Source: Pholiota molesta (taxonomy: Eukaryota; Basidiomycota; Agaricomycetes; Agaricales; Strophariaceae). Taken from it: a stretch of DNA of 64,000 nucleotides. Each line of letters opens with the position of its first letter. Position 1 is the first letter of the stretch. Positions 36,876-48,355 of the stretch are shown one piece after another. The position numbers and the translations under genes were made by a program. Location of the stretch: positions 124,001 through 188,000 of the forward strand of contig JACGCK010000023.1 in NCBI GenBank assembly GCA_014925825.1, in the 5' to 3' direction. The notes under the pieces are model-generated. The model worked only from the letters and a program-made list of their open reading frames with translations. It made no database searches and was not told the DNA's origin.

Positions 36876-39265
36876 CTACCCACTAAAATCATCATCAAAT
36901 CCAAGGATTCTATTTGCCTCAACGGAGCCTGCCATAGGCACATCCTTGCGCAATGAGACGGCGACAGGCGAAACACCCTCATTATAAGCGAGGGCGAAGA
37001 CAACATCCATATCTAAATTCATTTATCAGGGCCGACGGCTTTTCAAAGTGGAATTAATATGCGCACCTTCGAGAGAGCGTCCAGCAGTTTCTGAAGTCTC
37101 TATTAGTTGGTTTTAGGTACTAACACAAAATAATAATCACATACCGGGGAAATATAAATAGACAGCAGGAATAATGGCAGCATTCAGAGTCGCGAATACT
37201 ATAACAATCGACATTAGGGTTACCCAGTTTGTATTTACCACCATTGGTACTCACTGATGTACGTTCGCCATGAGATATTCTCAAAAGCAGGACCAGTGAT
37301 CATGACCACCAGAAAGTTGAAAGTCCAATTACTAGCCTATTGAAGTTTACCGAGGACATAAGCATATATCCCAGCTGTAGAATTCATCTTCTTACCGTTG
37401 ATAATGCATTTGCGGGCCCTCGTACTCGAAGCCCAACAATCTCAGCTGGCTGAATCACACAGTTACATAAACAAATAATTCATGAAGTGGTAAGATGTAG
37501 TACTCACGTAAAGCCAGGTCATTCCCAACCATCCAACCGCAAAAAATGAATTGAATACAAATAACAAAATGGCACTGATGATTCTTGAGGCGGAGTTGTT
37601 GATACTCCCCAAAATTGCAAGTAGAATCATAGTCCCAGTTTGTCCAACGGATCCGAAGAACATAAGTTTGCGCCTCCCCACACTTTCGATCAGAAATATT
37701 GCAATAAAAGATGCCATAAAATATTCCGTGGCATTACAAGCTGCGATAATCCGTGATTTCGTATCTGATATTTGCAACCGTTCAAAGAGCAAAGTCTACT
37801 CCCGAATTTAGAACAATTAACATGTTATTTTTCTCTCGCGAACTTACAGCATAATAAGTGATGATGTTGATTCCAGTTATCTAGTTACAATAATATGATG
37901 ATTAGCAAGGTGCTCAAACATCTCCCTGCCAATAGTATTGGAAAGCACGTACCTGTTGGAAGCACTGGATTGCAACGCCTAAGCAAACTCTGCGAAAGTT
38001 CTGAGTTCGCCCCGAGGTAAACAATTCTCTAAGACGGGGCTTTTGTGGGGCCGACGATCCGTTCCGGGTAGAACTGGGACCCATAGATTCTATGATGACG
38101 GCTTCGCGGATTGCTTCAAATGTCTGTCTGACCATCTCATCTGAAGGGGGTTTGTCTTCTAATGCAGAAATTACGGATAGCGCTTCAGCTGGACGACCAG
38201 CTTTGAGGAGCCTAGACAAAAAAAAAACTTCATATAGAAATCTTCTGCGATTGCAAATCATGCACACCATCTAGGAGACTCAGGGAGCTAGATCGATGGA
38301 GTATTAGCAAAATAAAGGGATTTGAAGTTTTGATAAAGAACATACAAAATTATCGCTACGACCATGATGAGTGCCAAAATGATTTGAAGAGCAATGGGAA
38401 CTCTCCATTGTGCTGAGGAACCTTTCACCCAAAATCTTCAAGAACAAATCAGTTACCAGATTGACCCTAAAGTAACAGAAAAAATTACAAGGCAAGATCG
38501 ATCCACTAAGATGGGCTACAAATATATCATGGGTCCATCTACCGAGGTAAAAACGACTTACATATCTGTCAAAGTCGCTCTGTTAGGCGAAGTGGCTTGA
38601 GAAGAAAAATTTACTTGCGAAATCATGATCCCAAAAGTTATGAGACTGCCCTCTATCATAATCAAACTACCTCTTCTAGCGGCCGGTGAACACTCAGCGT
38701 GGTAGGATGGTACAGTTGAAGTCTTGATAATCATTAGATAAGGATATGAATAAAAATCACTGTATTTGCCAAAAACTTACGTTGAGTCCGTTCCCAAGCC
38801 CAGTAATGTATCGAGCAACGAGCATTTGTGCGTAGCTAAATGATGTAAATTGAAGGATGGCGCCGATGATCATTACGATTCCACCCAATGCTATTGTACG
38901 ACGTCGACCAGTCTATCTCCAATCCAAAGGTTAGATAAAGCTCCAGTCAAACAACCAACCTCCTGTGGATCCAGATCTATCGTCAACTTCTCTCAATACA
39001 GAGAGATCAAACGGACATATATCGCAACTAAGAGACTCTGTAACGTCGCATGATTCTTATGCGCATCATCAACTACGACTTGCGGGAAAGTGTCCTCGAA
39101 CTGGAACGGAAAGTTTAATCAGAGATTTATCAGATATAATCACTTGCTCACCTGCTTCGCGGTTAGAAGAGACGACATGACCCCTTGGTCATAACCAAAG
39201 AGAGTGAAGCCTGTACCAGTTACGAAGGCTATAGCTGCAGTTAACTTCCGCCCTCTCAGAGACAT
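36876..39265 (-). CDS. MFS sugar transporter
   Basis: Sugar-porter family, twelve membrane helices expected, plasma membrane. Minus-strand blocks: MSLRGRKLTAAIAFVTGTG and FTLFGYDQGVMSSLLTAKQ (helix 1 with the GYDQG signature), FEDTFP, a GRR-type loop (TGRRRTIALGG, about 38890-38920), MLVARYITGLGNGLNTSTVP with the following PSYHAECSPAARRG-type loop, LPESPRW (about 38267-38290), SRLLKAGRPAEALSVISALE, FRRVCLGVAIQCFQQ, CNATEYFMASFIAIFLIESV, GRRKLMFFGSVGQTG and AVGWLGMTWLY, ending GFDDDFSG. PESPRW and IESVGRRK are sugar-porter signatures. At least a dozen short introns are needed. The substrate cannot be read from sequence. It neighbours IMP2 tail to tail, only 51 bp between stops. Confidence 0.88.
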
Positions 39266-40037
39266 GTGAGTTGAAGCGACTTCGGCCTCGAAGGCAGGCG
39301 AGTCGACTTCAATCTGCACCGTTGACTCTTTTCGCCTTTCTCATGTACGATATGGTGAATTTGGAATTAGCCATAGCTCTTAGTTTCCGAGTTGCAGAAG
39401 GACGAGGGGTGTCTTTACTAGGGCTTGAGAAAGACCGTCCCACGAAGTTAAGTAGACGGACTGCTACTGGTATGGATTATGGTTGAAGCGAAAAAGAAGA
39501 AGGGGCACCTGGTCAGTGGTCACTCGACCTTATTTTTGTCCAGTTCGCTCCACTCCTAAAGATCAGAAGGAAGGAAGAAGCCAGTCTGAGAAGACGCATT
39601 GATTGCACGGAAAAGACTTCAACCAAGATCCGTTGTTTGGGTGATAGAGTAGATGTAGTAGTCTCAATAGCCTCAGTGACTGCGAAATTCAGAAGAGGGA
39701 GAGACGAGAGAAGGATGAAGTCATAGAGAGAGCCGCGGGTCAGAAAAACATGCCGCCAGGGGCGCTGGAGCCTACTAGGCAATGAAGTGAAGATTTTCTG
39801 GAGCAGGGATTGTCAATATAAATGATGACTGGGCTTGCATAATCAGCTAAGGGAGAGTCAATAGCTTCGTATAATTGCACTGAGCGCTGGAGTGTGTAAA
39901 GTAAACTGACAACTTGGAGAACACGACTGTGACTGATACTCAAGCACAAGTCACAGTCACAGTCATCAAATCTCTTCAGAAATTAGAAATCGCGCCTTGA
40001 TTTGGCCTTCATTCCATTCTCTCCAGTACTATACACC
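39266..40037. other. Divergent intergenic, transporter / IMP4
   Basis: 772 bp between outward-reading starts. Contains an inverted repeat (39924-39964) near the IMP4 side. Open frames here (for example 39513-39782 on the minus strand) lack any recognisable family. Confidence 0.45.
39924..39964. repeat. Inverted repeat upstream of IMP4
   Basis: GACTGTGACTG (39924-39934) is perfectly complementary to CAGTCACAGTC (39954-39964) across a 19-nt loop. It lies about 75 bp before the IMP4 start. The arms repeat GTGACT/AGTCAC units, so a dimeric factor site or a hairpin are both possible. Confidence 0.6.
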
Positions 40038-41208
40038 ATGGTATGTGGTCTTACAGCCTTGTATTAAATATTCTAACGAGATATTTAGCTCAGACGACAA
40101 GCGCGTGAACGCCGACAATATGTCTACGCCAAATCCTTGGAAGCTCAAGAATGGCAAACTTATGACCGAAAGCAACAACTAAAAGAGAGTCTCGCGAGCG
40201 GGAAGGCACTGCCCACAGAATTGAAGAAGAGCGCGAAGGGTCTTGGGAAGGATCTGGCTTTCGATGAAGCCCAAGCTGGTGTGTCAACATTGCTGAAAAT
40301 TATTCTTGCACCTGTGCCCTAACGCTACTGCAGAGCCAACAACACACATCGACAATGAATATTCTCGGGCAGGTGTACAAGATCCCAAAATTGTTATTAC
40401 AACTTCTCGAGACCCAAGCTCAAAGCTGATGCAGTTTTCGAAGGTGAAAACCTTTGGCTTCTTTCTTGTTTTCATACTTATCATCTTCACAGGAACTGAG
40501 ACTCGTCTTTCCCAATTCACATCGCGTTAATCGAGGAAATTATGTCGTCAAAGAATTGGCCGAAGCATGCAGAGCGAACGATGTGACCGATCTTATAGTG
40601 GTACATGAGCACCGCGGTACACCAGATGCCCTCATCGTTTCGCACTTTCCTCATGGACCTACCGTTTACTTCACTCTCAGCAACGTTGCTCTTCGACACG
40701 ATATCAGCACATACAAAAACTCCACAGTATCTGAACAATATCCCCATCTAATATTTGAGAACTTCAGTTCACAACTTGGGGAACGCATTCGAGATGTTCT
40801 CAAATATTTATTCCCGGTCCCAAAAGAAGATAGCAAACGTGTGATGACTTTCGCCAACGAAGACGACTTCGTGTCTTTCAGGTGAATATCAATTTTACTT
40901 TCTGGATCATTGTGTTCTAATCATATTCAGGCATCATGTCTTCGTCAAAACAGGACGAGATGTGCAGCTGGCAGAAGTTGGTCCTCGCTTTGAGATGAAA
41001 CGTATGTTTGTTCAAATAACTTTCCTGCTCTATCTCAATCCATGCATTTTTACTCTCTGAAGCATATGAAATACGACAAGGAACGATTGAACAAACTGAA
41101 GCAGAACGGGAATGGGTTCTTACACATTACACTCGCACAGCCAAGAAACGGAGCGTTCTTTCAGACTCAAGATTTTCGGAACCACCTGCCAAGAAGACGA
41201 GACGGTAG
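40038..41208 (+). CDS. IMP4: U3 snoRNP protein Imp4 (Brix domain)
   Basis: SSU processome protein that helps U3 snoRNA pair with pre-18S rRNA in the nucleolus. The first coding exon is only ATG (40038-40040), followed by intron 40041-40088; exon 2 gives [20 protein letters not shown] and [20 protein letters not shown]. The Brix domain follows: [125 protein letters not shown] and [19 protein letters not shown], ending PPAKKTRR. Length and order fit the family throughout. No clear frame break. It converges with the aminopeptidase gene, 155 bp between stops. Confidence 0.96.
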
Positions 41209-41363
41209 TCAATCATTGCCAATCCTTTGTATCCTGCATCTTTCCTTTGTAATTATAACAAAAGTACTTCACAATATAATGGAGCTCTTAGCTTTGCTTG
41301 TATTCCATACCCTAATCTTAGAATACGAAAAAAATATGATTTATAGGTGGTGCATCCATTTCT

Positions 41364-43187
41364 TTAGTCAACAGTAAGGTTCTTATCAAGCTCGTTGAAT
41401 CCTTCGAAGAATGCGCTGAACAAGTCAATGGCACTTTGTACATCATGCGACCCAGCTGTTTCTCTGATAGAATGCATAGACAACATAGCATTGCCAACAT
41501 CTACAGTCCGGATGCCAATCTTGGAGAGCATGGGACCGACAGTCGATCCGCAAGGCCTACATATGATATCACAATTAAACAGAAGCCTAATGAAGAGATG
41601 AAATGAAATCTCACATGTCATTGCGGGCTTCAAATTCTTGGACCTTTCCCCCCTTACGCTCGATGAGCTGTTTAATGATGAATGTAGATATTGCGTCAGA
41701 CGCATATCGTTGTTTAGCGTTGGTCTTTATGACTACGCCCCCATTCATCACTGGCTTGTGTTGTTCTTCATGCTTTGACGTGTAATTGGGATGAAGTGCA
41801 TGTCCCATGTCGGCGGAAATAAGGAAGGAACGAGAGATCGACTGCGCGAGCGAAGCTGGTGTAGGCGAAAGACGGTTGAGAAGTGATGGAATAAGGCTAG
41901 ATTCGGCTCCAGAACTCGATACGCTGCCTATCTCTTCATGATTGAAAAGCGCTATGCAGTTGACATTTCCATCCAACGAAGGGAAGTACTGTGCAGTTGT
42001 ACTATCTGCGAGAGCCTCGACGGCGCAGAATCTATTTCATGATGAATGAATTTGCTATATGAAATGATACATGTCATGACACTTACGAGGATACCAAATT
42101 GTCCATTCGAGGGCTGAATATAAATTCATTGCTAATGCCCCAAGAGTGGCCGGTTGGGTGTCGTACAATGACCTGGATTTCGGATGAACATGAGATATTT
42201 TGAATATCAAGTCATAAAACTTACAATTCGAAGTCATGAATTTCCTCGGGAGCAATGGATAGCTCACTTGCGAGAAGGGAAAGGAGAGCCGGATGATGAT
42301 TTTCTTGGATACTGGATGCAACTTTTACTGATGGCGTATCCTTGTCACTTTCGCTTTCGGATTTCGAGGAAGGTGCATTTAATTGAGTTTCGACCAATCC
42401 AAGGATCGGTACAAATTCTGTTTCTTGATTAAACTTAAATTCACTGTTGACGTTGCGATCGACTGCCATATAATTTATTTAGCAATCAGTGTATAGCAGC
42501 TACTCGTAGTCTGAGTAGACTCACGATGGATGGCAAGAGTTGGAATACGCAAGATAGGTCGATCAATCTTGATAAGTTTTGAGACGAAACCCCCCACTTT
42601 CTGCGAGACTACAATTCGACCAGCGATAGATAGATCACGGTCTAACCAAGAGTGCCAGATTCCGCCTCCATAGGTTTCAACGCCAACTTGAAGGTAGGCT
42701 GATTTGGTGCGTTTGGAAATAGGACGAATCTAACATTGTAGATTGGAATCCTTGGTCAACGATGATATATTGATACTCCTACACCTCACTTTCAGGTTTG
42801 GACTATCGACATGTGTTGCCACAATGCTAAGTCCTGAGCCCTCTTTCCACTTCTGAGGGAGTGTGAAGGCGACTAAAGCCGCCTGGTTCCTAATATGCGA
42901 TAAGTACTGCTACAGACTAGAGCGATGACGAGTTTACCTGGTGAAGTAGTATTTTCCACCAGGCTTAATAGTCTTCTCCCAGTTATCAATCTCTTTAATC
43001 TGTGTGAGAAAGTGAAATGCGTGAGCTATGTAGTCATCTGTGTGAGTATAGGTCAACACACCTTTTGGAATCCCGCATTCTCCAGACGCACTGCGGCATT
43101 ATGGACCGCGTGAAATGGCGTTGGAGATGCATTCACAAATTTCAGAAAGCGGGTGGCAGCTTCGGGGCTTGCTGGATAGAGCATCAT
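41364..43187 (-). CDS. APE4: Aspartyl aminopeptidase (M18)
   Basis: M18 family metallopeptidase releasing N-terminal Asp/Glu in cytosol or vacuole. Minus-strand blocks: MMLYPASPEAATRFLKFVNA, SPTPFHAVHNAAVRLENAGF, PGGKYYFTRNQAALVAF, VATHVDSPNLKIRPISK (first zinc ligand His and the following Asp), GGGIWHSWLDRDLSIAGRI, LIKIDRPILRIPTLAIHLDR, LYDTQPATLGAL, PRMDNLVSSF-type junction, CIALFNHEEIGSVSSSGAES (catalytic Glu pair), FLISADMGHALHPNY, RNDMPCGSTVGPMLSKIGIR and MHSIRETAGSHDV (last His ligand). It ends NKNLTVD-like, ELDKNLTVD. The metal ligands are all visible. APE4 fits better than the propeptide-bearing vacuolar Ape1, since no propeptide is seen. Confidence 0.94.
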
Positions 43188-43371
43188 GGTCATAAAGAGA
43201 AGGAAGGCGAAGGGGTTCCAGTTATTTAAAGCGAAGATGGCGCAGTTCAGAGATCAGACAGCGCGCATCAATTTAGTGATAAGTACGTGTCACGTGATAA
43301 AAAGCTATTTCTCGTTTCCCAAAACTTTTCTTCAGGCACAATCCTGACATCAAGCGCGTCGAAACGAAAAT
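43188..43371. promoter_or_regulatory. Divergent promoter APE4/UTP12 with CACGTG
   Basis: 184 bp between outward starts; CACGTG at 43291-43296, 76 bp before the UTP12 start, in the context TCACGTGATAA. Confidence 0.55.
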
Positions 43372-46300
43372 ATGGTCCAGAGTTATCTCAAACACGGGCC
43401 CACTCAGGTATGTAACATACAGCTCTGTTCTTGAACCATGTTTCATGCGTACATTCTAGGCTTTTGGACTTGTTTGCAGCTCCTCATCGAACTCAGTTTT
43501 CGATGGTAGATTGGCATATGTGCCTGCGCTGGAAGATGTACTCGTTTGGGATGTGAAGAAGGGACAGATGGTAAGTCCAAACTCTGATCTGCGCCTTAAA
43601 ATATTAACGCAGGTTAGGTTGCGATGTGGCATGAAACTGGACACAGAGAAGAAGTCACCTGTATCGTTCAAGCACCTCAACCCGGGACGTTCGCTGTGGG
43701 CTACACAGACGGCTCAATACGCCTATGGAATGCTTCGAGTGGTTCAGTATCTACTACTTTCAATGGCCACAAAAAATCGATCACTGCACTTGCATTTGAC
43801 CCAAGCGGTACTCGTCTTGCGTCTGGATCTCAAGACACAGATATCATTCTATGGGATGTCGTTGGAGAGGCTGGTCTGTACCGGTGCGTATCATTTCACC
43901 TTGTTTTTAGACCTCATTTTGATCAGAAGATAGTCTTCGAGGGCACCGTGATCAAATTACAGCTATCCAATTTCTTTCGGTGGCAGAGGACCAACCTTCG
44001 ACATCGACAGCCACTACCCCCGGACTTCTTCTTACGACGTCGAAGGATACTTTCATGAAACTATGGGACTTATCAACCCAGCACTGTGTCCAAACCATTG
44101 TTGCGCATCGTTCGGAAATCTGGTCGTTGGCCATCAATCAAGAACAGAACTTGGTGTTCACTGGAAGCGGTGAAGGTGACCTCAAAGCGTGGAAAATCGA
44201 TCGTGAAGCATTAGTTGAGGGACTAAAAGAGACAGAAACAGGAGAAGTAATGCGCGTCAGCCTCATTTGCATTATTTATTTCTGATATCTAAGCGCAGGT
44301 CGCAAAAATGATACATGCTGTATCAACCCTTCCCCTCGCTTCGAAACACCGAGTTTCCCAAATAAAATTCCACCCTACTGAGCCTTACCTTGCCGTGCAA
44401 TCACACGATCGGTCGGTCGAAATCTTCCGCGTTCGGACAGAAGAGGAGGTTCAGAAAAAGCAAGCCAGACGCAAGAAGCGTTCGAAAGAAAAGAAGGAAC
44501 AGGGAAAGGATAAGGGTAAGAGCTCCAAAGGCGGGGAAGAGCAAGAGGAGTCACCTGAAGCCAGCCTTGTCGACTACTTCACGCCGCATCTTGTCGTTCG
44601 GGCTAGTGGTAAAGTCAGGTCGTTTGACTTTGGTTCGCATCAGTCAAGTTCAAAGAGTATACCGCAGGTATGCAGATGATCTTCTATCTTTTCTTCTTGT
44701 TTTTTGTATATTTAAATTCTCTTCAAGCTTTTTGTCGCATTGGCTTCAAATGCTCTTGAAGTGTATAATATCCCCCCTCCAACGAGATCGAAGGATGAAC
44801 AACCAGAAGCTACTCGAAATTATTCAGTTGACCTCCCCGGCCACCGAACAGACGTTCGGACGTTGTGCCTTAGTTCAGATGACCAAATACTGGCATCTGC
44901 GTCCAACGGTAAGAATTTATCTTTCACGCCAATGACGAAGCAGGACTCAAAGCTCTCTAGGCTCACTCAAAATTTGGAATATGAAGACCACGCAGTGTAT
45001 TCGGACTATCGAATGTGGCTATGCTATTTGTAGTACTTTCTTACCTGGAGATCGTCATGTTCGTATATTTCCTTCGTCATATTTATGTCTCTAACCCAGC
45101 TTTCTAAAGATTGCTATAGGCACGAAATCGGGGGAAATTCTCATCTACGATATTGCATCGTCGACTCTCATCGAAACTGTGAAAGCCCATACGGCAACAG
45201 TATGGTCGATGCATGTCAGAGCGGATGGGGAAGCCCTTGTGACTGGGAGTGCCGACAAGGATGTAAAGTTCTGGGCATTTGAAGACAAAAATGCTACGGA
45301 TGACAGCGTTAGTTCTTTGTGTCAAAACTTGGAAATTTGCTAACTCTGCTTTTCAGGTTCAGAGTGGAAAGCTCCTTTCACTTGTACATGTTCGCACTCT
45401 GAAAATGTCGGATGATGTCTTAGCCGTGAGATACAGCCCAAACAACAAGTTACTTGCAGTCGCCCTTCTAGATTCCACTGTCAAGGTTTTCTATCAAGAC
45501 ACTCTCAAGTTTTTCCTATCATTATATGGCCACAAAGTACGTATATATATTATTCTAGTTCTGTTGGATTTACCAATGAAATACGCTATAGCTCCCGGTT
45601 CTCTCCATGGATATCTCTGACGACTCCAAGTTGATCGTCACTTGTTCTGCAGACAAGAACGTCAAAATATGGGGCCTCGATTTCGGTGATTGCCATAAAT
45701 CTATCTTCGCTCACGAAGAAAGTGTCATGCAAGTCGCGTTTGAAAAGGATTCGCACTACTTTTGGACGGTTGGCAAAGACAAAATGCTCAAATACTGGGA
45801 TGGGGACAAGGTACGTTATTGTGCACGAATTCCCTACAATTGCAATTGCTGATACATTTTTTTATGTAGTTTGAAGGAATTCAGAAGCTTGAAGGCCATC
45901 ACGGTGAAATCTGGGCATTACTCTCAGCCATCATGGTAACTTTGTTGTAACTGGGTCACACGACAAATCAATAAGAGTTTGGGAGAAACTTGATGAACCG
46001 GTATGATAGGCAGTTGTGCAATCTCCGCTTATGTCCTAACCGATGTCCGGTACAGCTATTTTTGGAGGAAGAGCGCGAAAAGGAGCTTGAGAAGCTTTAC
46101 GAAAGCGGTATTGCGGACTCACTTAACCGTGTCGAGGCGCCCATTGGTAGTGGTGCGGAAGGGGGAGCACCCGCTGGTATGACGGAAACTGAGGTTGCAG
46201 CTGTCGGCAAACAAACGAGCGAGACTCTCATGGCGGGAGAACGTATTATGGAGGCCCTCGATCTCGCCGACACTGAGCGGGAGGCAATGAGAGAGTACAC

Positions 46301-46863
46301 GGAAGCGATGTCACGCTTGGCGGAGGACGATGCGATGCGCATGCAGCCTCCCGCAAGGAATCCTGTGCTGGCTGCATATGATTTGGAGCCTGAAGCTTGG
46401 GTGTTGCGAGTTGTGGAAAAGATTCCCAGTACCTCGTTGCAAGACGCCCTTCTAGTTCTCCCTTTCGGGAAGGTTGTCTCATTGATGGTTTATCTCAACA
46501 TTTGGGCACAAAGGTACTCGTTTTCACTTAAGCACTCTCGTCCGTTCTGACAATCTTTAGGGATGGAACATCACGCTGGTCTCGAGGATCATATTCTTCC
46601 TTCTCAAGACCCACCATCACCAAATCGTCGCCAACCGCATCATGAGAACTACATTGATTCCCCTTCGTAAACATCTACGAACAGCCCTACAGCAACAAAA
46701 AGAAGTCATCGGTTATAACCTGGCTGCACTGCAGTTTATCCGTAGGAAGAACGACGCCGAGCGGACGGCTCAATTTTATGAAGAGGAGGATATGGATGAA
46801 GAGAAGGTGAAAGCAAGAATAGCTGAGGGTAAAAAGCGCAAGAGAGTCAATCTCAAGGCGTAA
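43372..46863 (+). CDS. UTP12: U3 snoRNP WD40 protein Utp12 (Dip2/WDR3)
   Basis: Large tandem WD40 protein of the UTP-B subcomplex of the SSU processome. It starts [22 protein letters not shown] repeats recognisable by eye include [153 protein letters not shown] and [19 protein letters not shown] basic linker ([16 protein letters not shown], about 44455-44510) lies between the propellers. The C-terminal Utp12 domain runs from about 46050 to the end ([60 protein letters not shown]). Many short introns. One base is missing near 45920, in [15 protein letters not shown]. Confidence 0.96.
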
Positions 46864-47083
46864 TGTAGGCAGTGGCTAGTCGTGCTTTGGTATATAAAGT
46901 AAGTCAATACGCAACAAAGTTTTCCATGTTGATACAAATCTAACAAAGCCGTTTCAGTCGTTATTTAATGAAGATCTCCGGGACTTTAATCATTTGTGCT
47001 TGTCAATTATCAATCCCCCTTGACCTGTGGACCCCATAATTTTTCATACCTGTACTCGATCGTTGTTGAGTTTTCATGTTTCT

Positions 47084-47937
47084 TCATTGGAGGAAAATAT
47101 CCGAACGCTGAACGTACCATGTATCTGGTTCCGTGGCCATTCTCAATTGGACTTTTAGGACGCCTGTGTCGAAGTCTGCGAGTTGACCAAATGCAGCGCG
47201 CGTCAAATCGACATGTTTCGATCCTGGCGCACATCCCGCACATGTGTCTATGACACGAACAAAGACACACTTTTTAGGTGAGCTGCACACTGAAAGCTAC
47301 ACGATGAGCCGTTGTTTGCATCAAATTTCAATGAAAGTCAACACTGACGTTCCAGAAATTTAAAGCACTTCGGCCGAGTCGTCCATCCTTCCTGTGTCAA
47401 TGCAGCGGCAAATGACGCGTCCTAGAAATGCTGTCAATAAGAGTTCTAATCTTGATGATTCGTGATGCTTACTGTAGGCGCCCATTTTCCATTGGCCCAG
47501 CAACTTGGATTTTCCAAGTCGTGGCCAGTATACCTATGAAAAGCGCAAAAAATCAAAATTACTGTGGGCAAAACAAAAATCAGAATGATGGAAATGGATG
47601 AGTACCATGTAATGGTAACGGCTTCTTTATCACCGATTCCTTTCAGCCCCTTCCAGATATTTTTGACCAGCCCACTGATTGCGGCACCCACACCCTTTCC
47701 CCCAGCGCGGTCATTGAGATCGTTCTCTGAACCACGTTTGTACTTGTAATCCAAGTTAGTTACATTGACGGTTTCCCATCCGTCTCGCGGGTCAAATTTG
47801 TATTCATCGCCTAGGGAGTGTGCAGTGGTGTACTTGCTTTCTGATATCGCCCGGGCGGGTGATGGTTGAGCTGCCATTGCTAATGCAAAGCATGAAACGA
47901 CGAAAAGGAATGCAAGGCCTGCTTGACACGCTTTCAT
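47084..47937 (-). CDS. Secreted DPBB (expansin/barwin-like) protein
   Basis: Fungal secreted protein with a double-psi beta-barrel of the RlpA/expansin type; such proteins loosen or bind cell-wall polysaccharides, but catalysis cannot be assumed. Signal peptide MKACQAGLAFLFVVSCFALA (from 47937), then DPRDGWETVNVTNLDYKY, SGLVKNIWKGLKGIGDKEAV, TITWYTGHDLENPSCWANGK, AAALTQEGWTTRPKCFKFLE, SPKKCVFVRVIDTCAGCAPG, SKHVDLTRAAFGQLADFDTG and LKVQLRMATEPDTW. HVDLTRAAF is the typical Asp-bearing DPBB stretch, and the Cys residues fit disulphides of the family. Introns are 47534-47605, one near 47422-47473, and one near 47289-47347. The end may be 47084 or, if a further intron is used, near 47015. Confidence 0.82.
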
Positions 47938-48355
47938 GTTGCTATGAATGAGCTATACGACAAAGGCGGGCACAATTTCGGTAGAGACAGAATAAAACCT
48001 TGGTTTGAAGCAAATGAAGTGGTCAAGTTACTGGAGTAGAGGTCCAGATTCCCAAAATGGAAACATGACCTCTCGGCTACTGAAGAAACCACCGACCAAC
48101 GGAGTCCGGAACACGCTCATGCGTCCAATGACTCATCGGGATGTCTGACCTCCAAATGGGCTGGTTTTGTGGAAAAGACGGAGAAAATACGCACTATGTC
48201 CAAGAGATAAGTGGAACGGGGGCAAGCGGTGTAAAAAGAACATCCGGTCGGGCCGATCTCCTTCGACGACCTCTTCCTTTTTCCTCCTCACAAGATGGAA
48301 TATTAATAACCTCTTTCTTCTCCACTCCCTCTTACTCGCCTTTCTTGAGGCCATC
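47938..48355. other. Divergent intergenic, DPBB gene / regulator
   Basis: 418 bp. A CT-rich tract (about 48256-48345) precedes the start of the Zn2Cys6 gene. Nothing else recognised. Confidence 0.45.

Noticed and set aside
47446..47937. A two-helix membrane protein (signal peptide plus internal helix)
   Set aside because: The internal helix is encoded by a 72-nt GT-AG intron; splicing restores the conserved TWYTGHDLENP sequence. Kept only as a retention finding.
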